From Hyphomicrobiales bacterium (GTDB taxonomy: Bacteria; Pseudomonadota; Alphaproteobacteria; Rhizobiales; Xanthobacteraceae), in the NCBI GenBank assembly GCA_021323775.1, contig JAJPKK010000148.1, forward strand, positions 1 through 32,174: a stretch of DNA of 32,174 bases, written 5' to 3'. Positions within the stretch are counted from its first letter, which is position 1; each line of letters opens with the position of its first letter. Positions 15,664 through 23,289 of the stretch are shown here, piece after piece. A model generated the notes under the pieces. That model saw only the letters and a list, made by a program, of their open reading frames with translations. It was not told the origin of the DNA and searched no databases. The position numbers and the translations under genes are program-made.

Positions 15664-17376
15664 TCAGAGCCCGAACACGAACAGCATGGTCTGATTGCGC
15701 TGCTCGCGCAGTTCTGGCGTGAGCACGTGGCGGCCCCGGGTGATCCTGCTGATACCGGAGAGGATGGCGACGTATTGCTTACCGCCGGCTTCGAACGTGA
15801 TCGGCGGCGCGTTGAAGCCGGTGCCGACATTGATCTTCCAGAGCTGGTCGAGCGTATTGTCGTCATAGGCCGCGAAGGTGCCGTCGGTATAGGCCGTGAA
15901 CACCAGGCCGCCGGCGGTCGTGACCACGCCGCTGACGTTGGGGTAGATCGAGTGTACCCGCCTCTTGACCTCGCCGGTCACCGGGTCGGCCATGATGAGG
16001 TCGGACTCGTTGCGCTCGTTGAACTTTGAGATTCGGCTGAAGTAGATGCCCTTCTTGATCGCCTCCTGGTCGAGGGTCGAATCGTTGCACATCGTAAAGG
16101 CGGGAATGTAGAGCATTCCGGTGCGGCGGCTGTAGGACGGCGGGAAATAGTTGTTGCCTCCGGTCAGCGCCGGGCAAAGCTGCTTGGTCGGCTCCGCAAG
16201 GGTATAGTTCTGTTTGCCCGAATAGACCTGGATGTCGCGGTTGGGATCATAATCGACAGGCTTGCCAGTCTTCTGATCGATCCCCGCCGTCCAGTTGATG
16301 CGCTGCACGTAAGGCTTTGCCATCACGGTCTGGCCGTTGGCGCGCTCGAAGGAATAGAGAAAGCCGTTGCGCGCTGCGTGGGTCACGAGCTTGCGCGGCT
16401 GTCCGCCGACCGTGGCGTCGATTAAAATGTGGGAGCCTTCTTCGTCGTAATCCCACATGTCGCCCGGCGTATACTGGTGATACCAGTTCATTTTGCCAGT
16501 GTCCGGATCCCACGAAATCAGGCTGTCGGTGTAGAGGTTGTCGCCGGGGCGGTAGTAGGGGTCGGACCACGGCACGGGGTTTCCGGTGCCCCACAGCACC
16601 TGATTCGTGTCGGGGTCATACGAGCCCGTGACCCACATGGCGCCGCCGCCGGTCTGCCAGGCGTTGTTCTTGTCCTTCCAGGTCTCGCTGCCCGGCTCGC
16701 CGGGCGCCGGGATGACGAATTTTCTCCACAGCAGTTTGCCTGTGGCGGCGTCGACCGCCAGGATGAAGGTGCGCGCGCCCTGGTCGCCGCCCGAGGCGCC
16801 AACCACGATCTTGTCTTTTACGGCGAGCGGCGCCGCCGTGAACTGCAGCCCGGCCTGGCCGTCGGACAGGTTGGTCTCCCACGCGACCTTCCCGGTCTCC
16901 TTGTCGGTGGCGATGAGACGCGCCGGATGATTGGCCACCGAGATGACGAAATTGCCCCACAGGGCGGCGCCGCGATTGGCGTCCGGCGCCTTCTCCTGTC
17001 CGGGGTCCATGCGCCATACGATCCGGCCCACATCGCCTGAGCGGCCGTCGATCTTGTAGACGACGCCCCAGAGATCGACCACATAGAGGAATCCGTCCTC
17101 GGCCAGCGGCGTCGACTCCAGGTTTTCGTTCACCGAATTGCCGCCGATCGCGACCGCATAGGCGAGCTTGAGGCCTCTGACGTTGGTCTTGTTGATGGCG
17201 TCGAGCGGCGAATAGCGCTGCGCATCGTAAGTGCGGTGATTCATGAGCCAGTTGCCGGGCTCTGGGTTCGTCAGCCGCTGGGGTGTGACATCCGCCGCGG
17301 CGGCAGGCGCCGCCATGAGCGTGACCGCGCCAGCGAGCAGCAGGCGGCGCAGAGAACGAGGATGAAGCGAATGCAT
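15664..17376 (-). CDS. PQQ-dependent alcohol dehydrogenase (type I quinoprotein), copy B
   Basis: A 570-residue protein, the same length as copy A. It starts at the ATG at 17374-17376 behind AAGGGAGG, with a Sec signal (RLLLAGAVTLMAAPAAAA). The open frame continues upstream for over 500 bases, but that part is repeat and relic sequence. Active-site features match copy A: WQTGGGAMW, GTGNP and GDMWDYD with D309 as catalytic-base position and D311 as the extra, lanthanide-type Asp. NRG is preceded by APDA rather than Cys-Cys, and GGDQGAR has Asp where MxaF-type enzymes have the Glu ligand. Two conserved cysteines (QLCPALTGG and FTMCND) probably form the long-range disulfide. There is no heme site. 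The cytochrome c at 14914-15330 lies downstream on the same strand. Confidence 0.93.
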   Translation of the reverse strand: MHSLHPRSLRRLLLAGAVTLMAAPAAAADVTPQRLTNPEPGNWLMNHRTYDAQRYSPLDAINKTNVRGLKLAYAVAIGGNSVNENLESTPLAEDGFLYVVDLWGVVYKIDGRSGDVGRIVWRMDPGQEKAPDANRGAALWGNFVISVANHPARLIATDKETGKVAWETNLSDGQAGLQFTAAPLAVKDKIVVGASGGDQGARTFILAVDAATGKLLWRKFVIPAPGEPGSETWKDKNNAWQTGGGAMWVTGSYDPDTNQVLWGTGNPVPWSDPYYRPGDNLYTDSLISWDPDTGKMNWYHQYTPGDMWDYDEEGSHILIDATVGGQPRKLVTHAARNGFLYSFERANGQTVMAKPYVQRINWTAGIDQKTGKPVDYDPNRDIQVYSGKQNYTLAEPTKQLCPALTGGNNYFPPSYSRRTGMLYIPAFTMCNDSTLDQEAIKKGIYFSRISKFNERNESDLIMADPVTGEVKRRVHSIYPNVSGVVTTAGGLVFTAYTDGTFAAYDDNTLDQLWKINVGTGFNAPPITFEAGGKQYVAILSGISRITRGRHVLTPELREQRNQTMLFVFGL

Positions 17377-17426
17377 GATGACCTCCCTTGCTGTGTGCGC
17401 GGAGCGCAGCGTTTGGCCGATCGTAG

Positions 17427-17585
17427 CCCGGATGGAGCGAAGCGCAATCCGGGATCGCCTCGCCGCAGGCGCGTCCGCTCCCGGATGACGCGGGACAATC
17501 GCATGCGGGCGCCGGCCCGGCTCTCCCCGCTTGCGCCCCGCCTGCGGGGAGAGGGGGCACCGCGTGGCCGGGCCACATGCGATTG
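17427..17585. repeat. Repeat cluster upstream of PQQ dehydrogenase B
   Basis: A short palindrome CCCGGAT...ATCCGGG spans 17427-17453. A larger nested palindrome spans 17496-17585: CAATCGCATG (17496-17505) pairs with CATGCGATTG (17576-17585), GGCCCGG (17514-17520) with CCGGGCC (17568-17574), and CTCTCCCCGC (17521-17530) with GCGGGGAGAG (17544-17553). The end sequence GCCACATGCGATT also occurs at 22365-22377, inside the MFS gene. Confidence 0.7.
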
Positions 17586-17631
17586 CCGTGCCGGCTTCGT
17601 GGCCGCTCGTCCGCCCGGGCGGCAGCCTATA

Positions 17632-17694
17632 TAATCCGAACACAAACATCATGGTCTGGTGCCGCGTCTCTCGCAGTTCCGGAGTCAGGACATG
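17632..17694 (-). pseudogene. C-terminal relic of a fourth PQQ dehydrogenase
   Basis: Twenty-one codons on the minus strand read HVLTPELRETRHQTMMFVFG then L. This matches the last 21 residues of copies A and B (HVLTPELREMRNQTMLFVFG L in A) with four or five changes. The stop codon has been lost (TTA TAT AGG follows). Nothing of the rest of this gene precedes it; instead it abuts an N-terminal relic in the opposite orientation. Confidence 0.85.
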
Positions 17695-17700
17695 CCATTC

Positions 17701-17868
17701 GCCGCCGACATCACGCCGGAGCGCCTGGTCAATGCCGACCGTGAGCCCGGCAACTGGCTGATGAACCACCGCACCTACGACGCCCAGGGCTATTCGCCGG
17801 TCGACAAGATCAATCGCGGCAACGTCAAGAACCTCAAGCTTGCCTATGCGGTCGCGCTCGGCGGCACC
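17701..17868 (+). pseudogene. N-terminal relic of a PQQ dehydrogenase, opposite orientation
   Basis: Fifty-six codons on the plus strand read AADITPERLVNADREPGNWL, then MNHRTYDAQGYSPVDKIN and LKLAYAVALGGT. That equals the mature N-terminus of the intact copies up to the GGT before the first ENL block. Similarity then stops abruptly. The signal peptide is missing too: the frame upstream runs into the antisense of the C-terminal relic within six bases. Both neighbouring intact copies are on the minus strand, so this piece is inverted relative to them. Confidence 0.88.
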
Positions 17869-17987
17869 GCGGCGAAGGCGGGAACGGAAATCCGCACGGC
17901 GGCGCAAGCAACGAGAGCAGTTCGCCATAACGTTTGGAGATCAGAACGCATGTATTCCTCCCCTTTGTATTTGACGTGTCAACGTCC

Positions 17988-18125
17988 GCGAAAGCGCACG
18001 ATCAGTAACCCCCTACCTTGCGGGGATGCTCCGCTTTCGCCGAGCATGACATGCCTGATTGTGTCGCGGTCGCCTGTCGCGCAATCCCGGATGGAGCGGC
18101 CGCAAGAGCAGCCGCGCCATCCGGG
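17988..18125. repeat. Two hairpin repeats between relic and copy C
   Basis: GCGAAAGCG (17988-17996) pairs with CGCTTTCGC (18032-18040), with an inner CCCC/GGGG stem. CCCGGATGG (18086-18094) pairs with CCATCCGGG (18117-18125). The second lies just past the stop of PQQ dehydrogenase C on the minus strand and may protect or end its transcript. No other content is seen in 17869-18135. Confidence 0.65.
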
Positions 18126-18135
18126 CTGCGCCGGC

Positions 18136-19875
18136 TCACAGTCCGAACACGAACAGCATCGTCTGGTTGCGCATCTCACGCAGTTCCGGCGTGAACTGGT
18201 GACGCCGCCGCGCGATCGGGCTCAGCCCCGAAAGAATCGCAACATATTGCTTGCCGCCGGTCTCGAACGTCATCGGCGGCGCATTGAAGCCGGTGCCGAC
18301 GTTGATCTTCCACAGCGGTTCGAGGGTGGTGTCGTCATAGGCGATGAAGGTTCCGTCAGTGAGGCCGGTGAACATCAGGCCGCCGGCGGTCGCGAGCGCC
18401 GCGCTGTTATTTGGATAGACGCTGTGGACGCGCTTCTTGACCTCGCCGGTGAAGGGGTCCGCAACGATGATGTCGGACTCGTTGCGCTCGATATGCCGGA
18501 ATGTCGCGCCCTTCCAGTCGCCCGCCTTGTTGGACAAGCTCGGGTCGAGCGAGACCTCGTTGCAGGATGAGGCCGACGGAATGTAGAGGAGCTTGGTCTT
18601 CGGGCTGTAGGAGGCAGACCAGAAATTATTGCCGCCCGACATCGACGGGCACAGCTTCTTGGTGCGGTCCGCGAGCGTCATGTTCTGCCCGCCGGAATAG
18701 ACCTGGATATCGCGGTTGGGATCGTAGTCGACCGGCAGGCCGGTCTTCTGGTCAATGCCCCGCGTCCAGTTGATGGTTTCGACATAGGGCTTGGCGAGCA
18801 GCGTCTGCCCATTGGCCCGGTCGAACGTGTAGAGGAAGCCGTTGCGGCCGGAGTGGGTGACGAGCTTGCGCGGCTGCCCGGCAACCTGTCCGTCGATCAG
18901 GATGTGGGTTCCTGCCGCATCATAGTCCCACATGTCGCCGGGAGTGTACTGATGGTACCAGTTCATCCTGCCGGTGTCCGGGTCCCATGAGATCAGGCTG
19001 TTGGTGTAGAGATTGTCGCCCGGTCGATAATAGGGATCGAACATCGGCACCGGATTGCCGGTGCCCCAGAGCACCTGGTCGCTGGCGGGATCGTAGGAGC
19101 CGGTGACCCACATGGCGCCGCCGCCGGTTTGCCAGGCGTTGTTCTTGTCCTTCCAGGTCTCGCTGCCGGGCTCGCCCGGCGCCGGGATGACGTACTTCCG
19201 CCACACCACCTTGCCGGTCGCCGCATCGAGCGCCGCAATGAAATCGCGCACGCCGCGGTCGCCGCCGGCGGCGCCAATGATGATCTTGTCCTTCACGGGA
19301 AGCGGCGCCGCGGTGAGCTGCAGATCGACTTGGCCATCGGCGAGATTGGCCTCCCAAGCAACCTTGCCGGTCTCCTTGTTGGTTGCGATCATGCGGGCCG
19401 GATAGTTCGCGACAGTGATGACGAAGTTGCCCCACAGCGCGGCGCCGCGGTTGGCAAGCGGCACTTTCTCCTGACCCGGATCCATGCGCCAAACGATCCG
19501 GCCCACATCGCCGGAGCGAACGTCGATCTTATAGAGTACGCCCCACTGATCGACGACGTAGAGGAAGCCGTCCTCGGCCAGCGGCGTCGATTCCAGATTC
19601 TCGTTCGGCGAAGTCCCCCCGATCGCCACCGCATAGGCGAGCTTAAGGTCCCTGACGTTCGTCTTGTTGATCTTATCCAGCGGCGAATAGCGCTGCGCAT
19701 CGTAGGTGCGATGATTCATCAGCCAGTTCTGCGGCTCGCGGTCCGCATTGATCAGACGGTCCGGCGTGACGTCGGCTGCCACGGCGGGCGCGATCGCCAG
19801 CGTGAGGGAACTCGCGAGCAGCAGGCCGCGCAGGGAACGCAGGCTGCGCAGGGAACGACTGTGATGGGAACTCAT
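18136..19875 (-). CDS. PQQ-dependent alcohol dehydrogenase (type I quinoprotein), copy C
   Basis: A 579-residue protein that starts at the ATG at 19873-19875 behind AGGAGGAAGG. The signal peptide is preceded by an internal repeat (SLRSLRSLR), which gives about eight extra residues relative to copies A and B. The core is the same: GTGNP (followed by VPMFDPYYRPGDN instead of VPWSDPYYRPGDN), GDMWDYDAAGTH with D317 and the extra Asp D319, NRG without vicinal cysteines, and GGDRGVR with Asp in place of the usual Glu ligand. The WSDP to MFDP change and the AAGTH segment next to the metal site differ from A and B. A segment after CNEVSLD also differs (SLSNKAGDWKGATF versus the QEAITKGVFF type), so substrate range may differ. 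No heme site is present. Confidence 0.93.
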   Translation of the reverse strand: MSSHHSRSLRSLRSLRGLLLASSLTLAIAPAVAADVTPDRLINADREPQNWLMNHRTYDAQRYSPLDKINKTNVRDLKLAYAVAIGGTSPNENLESTPLAEDGFLYVVDQWGVLYKIDVRSGDVGRIVWRMDPGQEKVPLANRGAALWGNFVITVANYPARMIATNKETGKVAWEANLADGQVDLQLTAAPLPVKDKIIIGAAGGDRGVRDFIAALDAATGKVVWRKYVIPAPGEPGSETWKDKNNAWQTGGGAMWVTGSYDPASDQVLWGTGNPVPMFDPYYRPGDNLYTNSLISWDPDTGRMNWYHQYTPGDMWDYDAAGTHILIDGQVAGQPRKLVTHSGRNGFLYTFDRANGQTLLAKPYVETINWTRGIDQKTGLPVDYDPNRDIQVYSGGQNMTLADRTKKLCPSMSGGNNFWSASYSPKTKLLYIPSASSCNEVSLDPSLSNKAGDWKGATFRHIERNESDIIVADPFTGEVKKRVHSVYPNNSAALATAGGLMFTGLTDGTFIAYDDTTLEPLWKINVGTGFNAPPMTFETGGKQYVAILSGLSPIARRRHQFTPELREMRNQTMLFVFGL

Positions 19876-19927
19876 GGCCTTCCTCCTGATGTTCTCGGCA
19901 TTGACGGGCCGTTCGCACGACCTGCGG

Positions 19928-20062
19928 CCCGGATGACGACCGGCAGCGCCGATGGGGCCACCGGGCGCCGGCTCGGGCGACAAACTCCGCGCCATCCGGG
20001 TCAGGGCCGTCTCATGCACCCGCGCCGCGGATTGCGCGGCTGCAAGCCGGCCTCCATCCGGG
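19928..20062. repeat. CCCGGAT/ATCCGGG repeat cluster
   Basis: CCCGGATG at 19928-19935 faces CCATCCGGG at 19992-20000, and a further CCATCCGGG sits at 20054-20062. AAACTCCGCG (19982-19991) is shared with the 15369-15475 element. It occupies most of the space between copy C and the next gene upstream. Confidence 0.6.
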
Positions 20063-20071
20063 CTGCGAGGG

Positions 20072-20854
20072 CTACGGCGTATATATCCCGCGATTATACC
20101 AGTGGAATGAATCCCAGCTCAGCACTTTCTCGGCGCCGTCAAACAGCGTCCCGATATTGCCGCCGGTCGCCTTGTAGCTGAATTCCTTCACCCGATCCTT
20201 AACCGGAACAGAGGCATTCTTCATGATGTCAAGTCCGGAATCGACCTTGAAGATCTGATAGGCGCTCGGATTGCTCGGGTTGAAGAACTTCACTTCGGCG
20301 GCCGGGTTGCGGCGCGCGGCGCCGCGCTCGTATTTCACATGCGTCTCCAGACGCTCGCCATTCGCGCCGAGGAATTCCCAATTCTCTTCGCCCTGGGTCA
20401 CGCCGCCTGCCGTATTGAACGACCGTGAGGCCTTGACGGAGGTCGCGTGAACATAGCTGCCGAACGGGCCAGGCGCCTCCTTGGGATCGGAGACAAGGGC
20501 GTTGATGATCATGCGGCCGGCATTGTTGGTTCCGGTCTGCTTGATCGGGATCTCGATGATGGCGAGCTGGTCGCTGGTCTTGGGCGTATTGTCCGGGTTG
20601 GTCACGTCAACGCGGTCGATGAAGATCAGCCGCAGATTGGCGTCCTTGGCGGGACCCTGGGTGGCAATCGCGGCTTCCCATCCGGCCGGCAGCAGCTTCT
20701 GCAACGCCGCATCATTAACATGGAAATCGAGCTGGAAGCGGAATTCCGCACTGTTTTCGACCAACGTATCGGCGCCCGCGGGCTGCACGGCGCCGCTCAC
20801 CGCGCTGGCTGCGAGGAATGCGGCACTGGCGCTCAAGGCGATCATCCTACCCAT
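20072..20854 (-). CDS. Exported protein of unknown function (possible acetoacetate-decarboxylase-like fold)
   Basis: A 260-residue protein with a Sec signal (MIALSASAAFLAASAVSGAVQPAGA). The mature part begins SAEFRFQLDFHVNDAALQKL followed by LPAGWE, a pattern seen in beta-barrel proteins of the acetoacetate-decarboxylase-like superfamily. The middle has IEIPIKQTGTNNAGRMIINALVSDP and the end SWDSFHWYNRGIYTP. I see no catalytic lysine motif, so the fold assignment is tentative. Start: ATG at 20852-20854 behind GGGGAG; a GTG just before it is in frame but less likely. It is upstream of PQQ dehydrogenase C on the same strand with about 200 bases of repeats between. Confidence 0.8.
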   Translation of the reverse strand: MGRMIALSASAAFLAASAVSGAVQPAGADTLVENSAEFRFQLDFHVNDAALQKLLPAGWEAAIATQGPAKDANLRLIFIDRVDVTNPDNTPKTSDQLAIIEIPIKQTGTNNAGRMIINALVSDPKEAPGPFGSYVHATSVKASRSFNTAGGVTQGEENWEFLGANGERLETHVKYERGAARRNPAAEVKFFNPSNPSAYQIFKVDSGLDIMKNASVPVKDRVKEFSYKATGGNIGTLFDGAEKVLSWDSFHWYNRGIYTP

Positions 20855-21029
20855 CACAGTAACTCCCCTCTTGGCGTTGGTCGTCTGCCCCCCTGCCTAC
20901 CCTATGCTTGCGGGCGAGGGTCGGGAGGACGGCGCTCAATGAACGCTATTATCACGAACTTTATACCCTGCTGGCTAGAGCGTTTTTCGATCACGCGAAC
21001 CGGCGTAATAGTCGGGCTGAGCGGTTCAA

Positions 21030-22427
21030 TCATCTGAAACCGAGCCGATACGCCGCTCCAAGCGCTGCGAGGCTCACCGCCGCCGCAAACATGAGATAAT
21101 AGCTTGGCGCGAGATTGCTGCCAGTGGCGTCGATCAGCCACGCGATGATGAATGGCGCGAACCCGCCAAAAATTGCGACCCCCACCGAATAACTCGTCGA
21201 GACAGAGGTCGTGCGCAAATGCGTCGGGAACAATTCCGAAATCAGCGCAGGAATCGCGCCTGTGTAAGCCGCAACAGAGACGCCGACGGACGCTTCAACA
21301 AACAGCAACGATTTAATCGTTGGCACCGCGACCAACCACGCAAACAGCGGATGGACGGTTATCAATACGGCGACCGTGGCGATGGTTGCGATCGGCAGCC
21401 GTCCGAGCTTGTCGGAGAGCGCTCCGAACAGCGGGATCATCACGACCTGGATTGCGCCGGCAAGCATGGTGGCTAAGAATGCTCCGACCGGCGGCAAGCC
21501 GAGTTCGCGGACTGCATATGTGGGCATATACACCGCTGTGTAGGCGGCGACGGTTACCAGGACGATCGTTCCGATGGCCACCAACAGTCTCGTCTTGCCC
21601 CAGGAGAACGTTTCCCAAAGCGGCCCAGAAGTTGTTTGCGCCGACCGAAATTCCAGCGTCTCATCTGCGTGGCGGCGGATGTAGCAGCCGATCGGCCCGA
21701 TCAGCAGGCCGAACAGGAAGGGCATCCGCCATCCCCACACTTCCATCTGTTCGGCTGTCAGCAGCCCATTAAGCGCTGCTCCCAAGCCGGTCGCCAGAAC
21801 TGTTGACAAGCCCTGACCGGCAAATTGCCAGCTCGCGTAAAGGCCTCGCTGCTCGGGATTCTGCTCAGCCAGGAACACAGTCGCGCTGCCGAATTCGCCG
21901 CCTGCCGAAAAGCCCTGGATCATGCGCGCGGCGACGACCAGGATCGGCCCGAATATTCCAATGGACGCATAGGTCGGAGCAAACGCCGTGATTGCGGTTC
22001 CCGCCGTCATCATCGATATGCTCAATGTCAAGGCTGCCTTGCGACCATGGCGATCGGCAAGGTCCCCCATCACGACCGCGCCGAACGGGCGCATGACGAA
22101 CGTGACGCCGAAGGACGCGAATGTCAGCAGAAAGGAGGCTGCCTCGTTTCCGGCCGGGAAGAACAGCCTTGCGATCATTGCCGCGAAAAAACCGTAAATT
22201 ATAAAATCGAACCACTCGAACACATTGCCGATCGATGCCGCGGCGACCGCGCGCCAGTGGGCCCCCTCCTTGCCCTCCCCCCGTGCTTGCGGAGGGTCAT
22301 TGCGCGTGGCCCCGCTTTCCTCCCGCTCGCCTTTTGCTTGTGGGGAGGCGAAAGAGACCGTCGCGCCACATGCGATTTCGCTGACTTGCAGGGCAAGGGA
22401 CGGAGAGGACGATTCCGTCGACGCCAC
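21030..22427 (-). CDS. MFS transporter, metabolite:H+ symporter (MHS) type, with repeat-derived N-terminus
   Basis: A roughly 465-residue, 12-helix permease. The conserved core begins HWRAVAAASIGNVFEWFDF, followed by MRPFGAVVMGDLADRHGRKAAL (loop 2-3 motif G-D-x-x-D-R-x-G-R) and ARMIQGFSAGGEFG, all typical of the MHS family (ShiA/ProP/KgtP-like). The substrate is probably an organic acid, but none is indicated. The only initiator between the upstream gene's stop and the core is a GTG at 22425-22427, giving about 57 residues before the core. That extension (including SEIACGATVSFASPQAKGER) coincides with palindromic repeat DNA. It lies ten bases after the EamA-type gene and is probably co-transcribed. 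The start is uncertain. Confidence 0.88.
   Translation of the reverse strand: MASTESSSPSLALQVSEIACGATVSFASPQAKGEREESGATRNDPPQARGEGKEGAHWRAVAAASIGNVFEWFDFIIYGFFAAMIARLFFPAGNEAASFLLTFASFGVTFVMRPFGAVVMGDLADRHGRKAALTLSISMMTAGTAITAFAPTYASIGIFGPILVVAARMIQGFSAGGEFGSATVFLAEQNPEQRGLYASWQFAGQGLSTVLATGLGAALNGLLTAEQMEVWGWRMPFLFGLLIGPIGCYIRRHADETLEFRSAQTTSGPLWETFSWGKTRLLVAIGTIVLVTVAAYTAVYMPTYAVRELGLPPVGAFLATMLAGAIQVVMIPLFGALSDKLGRLPIATIATVAVLITVHPLFAWLVAVPTIKSLLFVEASVGVSVAAYTGAIPALISELFPTHLRTTSVSTSYSVGVAIFGGFAPFIIAWLIDATGSNLAPSYYLMFAAAVSLAALGAAYRLGFR
22260..22380. repeat. Palindromic repeat inside the 5' end of the MFS gene
   Basis: GCCACATGCGATT (22365-22377) is identical to 17572-17584. Around it are CTCCCGCTCGCC and GGGGAGGCG arms that form an imperfect palindrome with CATTGCGCGTGGCCCCGC, as in the 17496-17585 element. 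The stretch is read in frame as part of the MFS protein's N-terminus. Confidence 0.55.
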
Positions 22428-22437
22428 GCGGAAACAC

Positions 22438-23289
22438 TCACCCGACTTGAACAAGGACGACCCCGACAGTTGCCAGTCCCACCGCCATCCATTGCAGCCT
22501 GCTGACCGGCTCTCGCAGCACCAGCACGGCGAGCGCTCCGCCAAAGACGATGCCGCTTTCGCGCAAGGGCGCGACGAGGCCGATCGGGCCTTGGACGTAG
22601 GCCCACATGCCGCACAAATATGACGCAAGCAGGAGCGCTGCACCTGCATAACAAAGCTTGGCATGGGTTCTTAAAACGGCAAATGGATTGGTGCGGGCGA
22701 TGCCGGACGCCACTCCCAATCCGACCGCTGTGACAACCGAGCTGGTAACTGCGTAGGGAATCAGACAGGCAAATCCGCCGCCGCACACGCGGATGCCTTT
22801 CACGTCGAACAGCAGCGCGAAAGCCAGCGCCGCGCCAGCCGAGACCGCCCGCACCATTCCGGCCGCCCGCCGATCGCAAATCGTCCGTCCCGAAAACGCA
22901 AACAAGAGCAGGCTCAGCACCACGAGCCCCAAACCTTCGACCGCGTGCAGTCCCCGCGATTCATTCATGAACATCCAGCTAAGCAAGAATAAAATCGGCG
23001 GAATTACCGCTCTTACCACCACGTATGCGATGCCGAAATCCGTGCGCGCGTAAGCTTGCAGCATTGCTTGTGTGAAGGCGACGTTGCAGGCGCTCGCGGC
23101 AGCCACCCAAGGCCAGGTATCGGCAGGAGGCAGGCCCACAAGGGGCAGGAGGACGCAACACAGACTCGCGGTTGCGAGGACGATGCCGCGGAGCAAATCC
23201 CGGGGCACGGAATGGAGCTTTGCCAGGATGTTCCAACATGCATGCAAAAAGGCGCTGGCAACGGCAGCAATGAACACCGCCCAGGTCAA
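22438..23289 (-). CDS. EamA-type (DMT superfamily) transporter
   Basis: A 283-residue integral membrane protein with about ten helices in two EamA-type repeats (N half from WAVFIAAVASAFLHACWN; C half ending VFGGALAVLVLREPVSRLQW, the classic E-P-x-x end motif). The initiation codon is a TTG at 23287-23289 with GGGAG seven bases upstream. No ATG near it gives the first helix. It is probably an efflux pump for a metabolite or amino acid. The stop is ten bases from the presumed GTG of the MFS gene, so this is a two-transporter operon. Confidence 0.88.
   Translation of the reverse strand: MTWAVFIAAVASAFLHACWNILAKLHSVPRDLLRGIVLATASLCCVLLPLVGLPPADTWPWVAAASACNVAFTQAMLQAYARTDFGIAYVVVRAVIPPILFLLSWMFMNESRGLHAVEGLGLVVLSLLLFAFSGRTICDRRAAGMVRAVSAGAALAFALLFDVKGIRVCGGGFACLIPYAVTSSVVTAVGLGVASGIARTNPFAVLRTHAKLCYAGAALLLASYLCGMWAYVQGPIGLVAPLRESGIVFGGALAVLVLREPVSRLQWMAVGLATVGVVLVQVG

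Noticed and set aside
17377-17928. Upstream extension of PQQ dehydrogenase B's frame
   Set aside because: It is repeat DNA plus the relic C-terminus of another copy. The ATG at 17374-17376 has AAGGGAGG and starts a proper signal peptide.
15369-20062. CRISPR array
   Set aside because: Repeats are present but they are palindromic elements at irregular distances with no uniform spacers, and no cas genes were seen.
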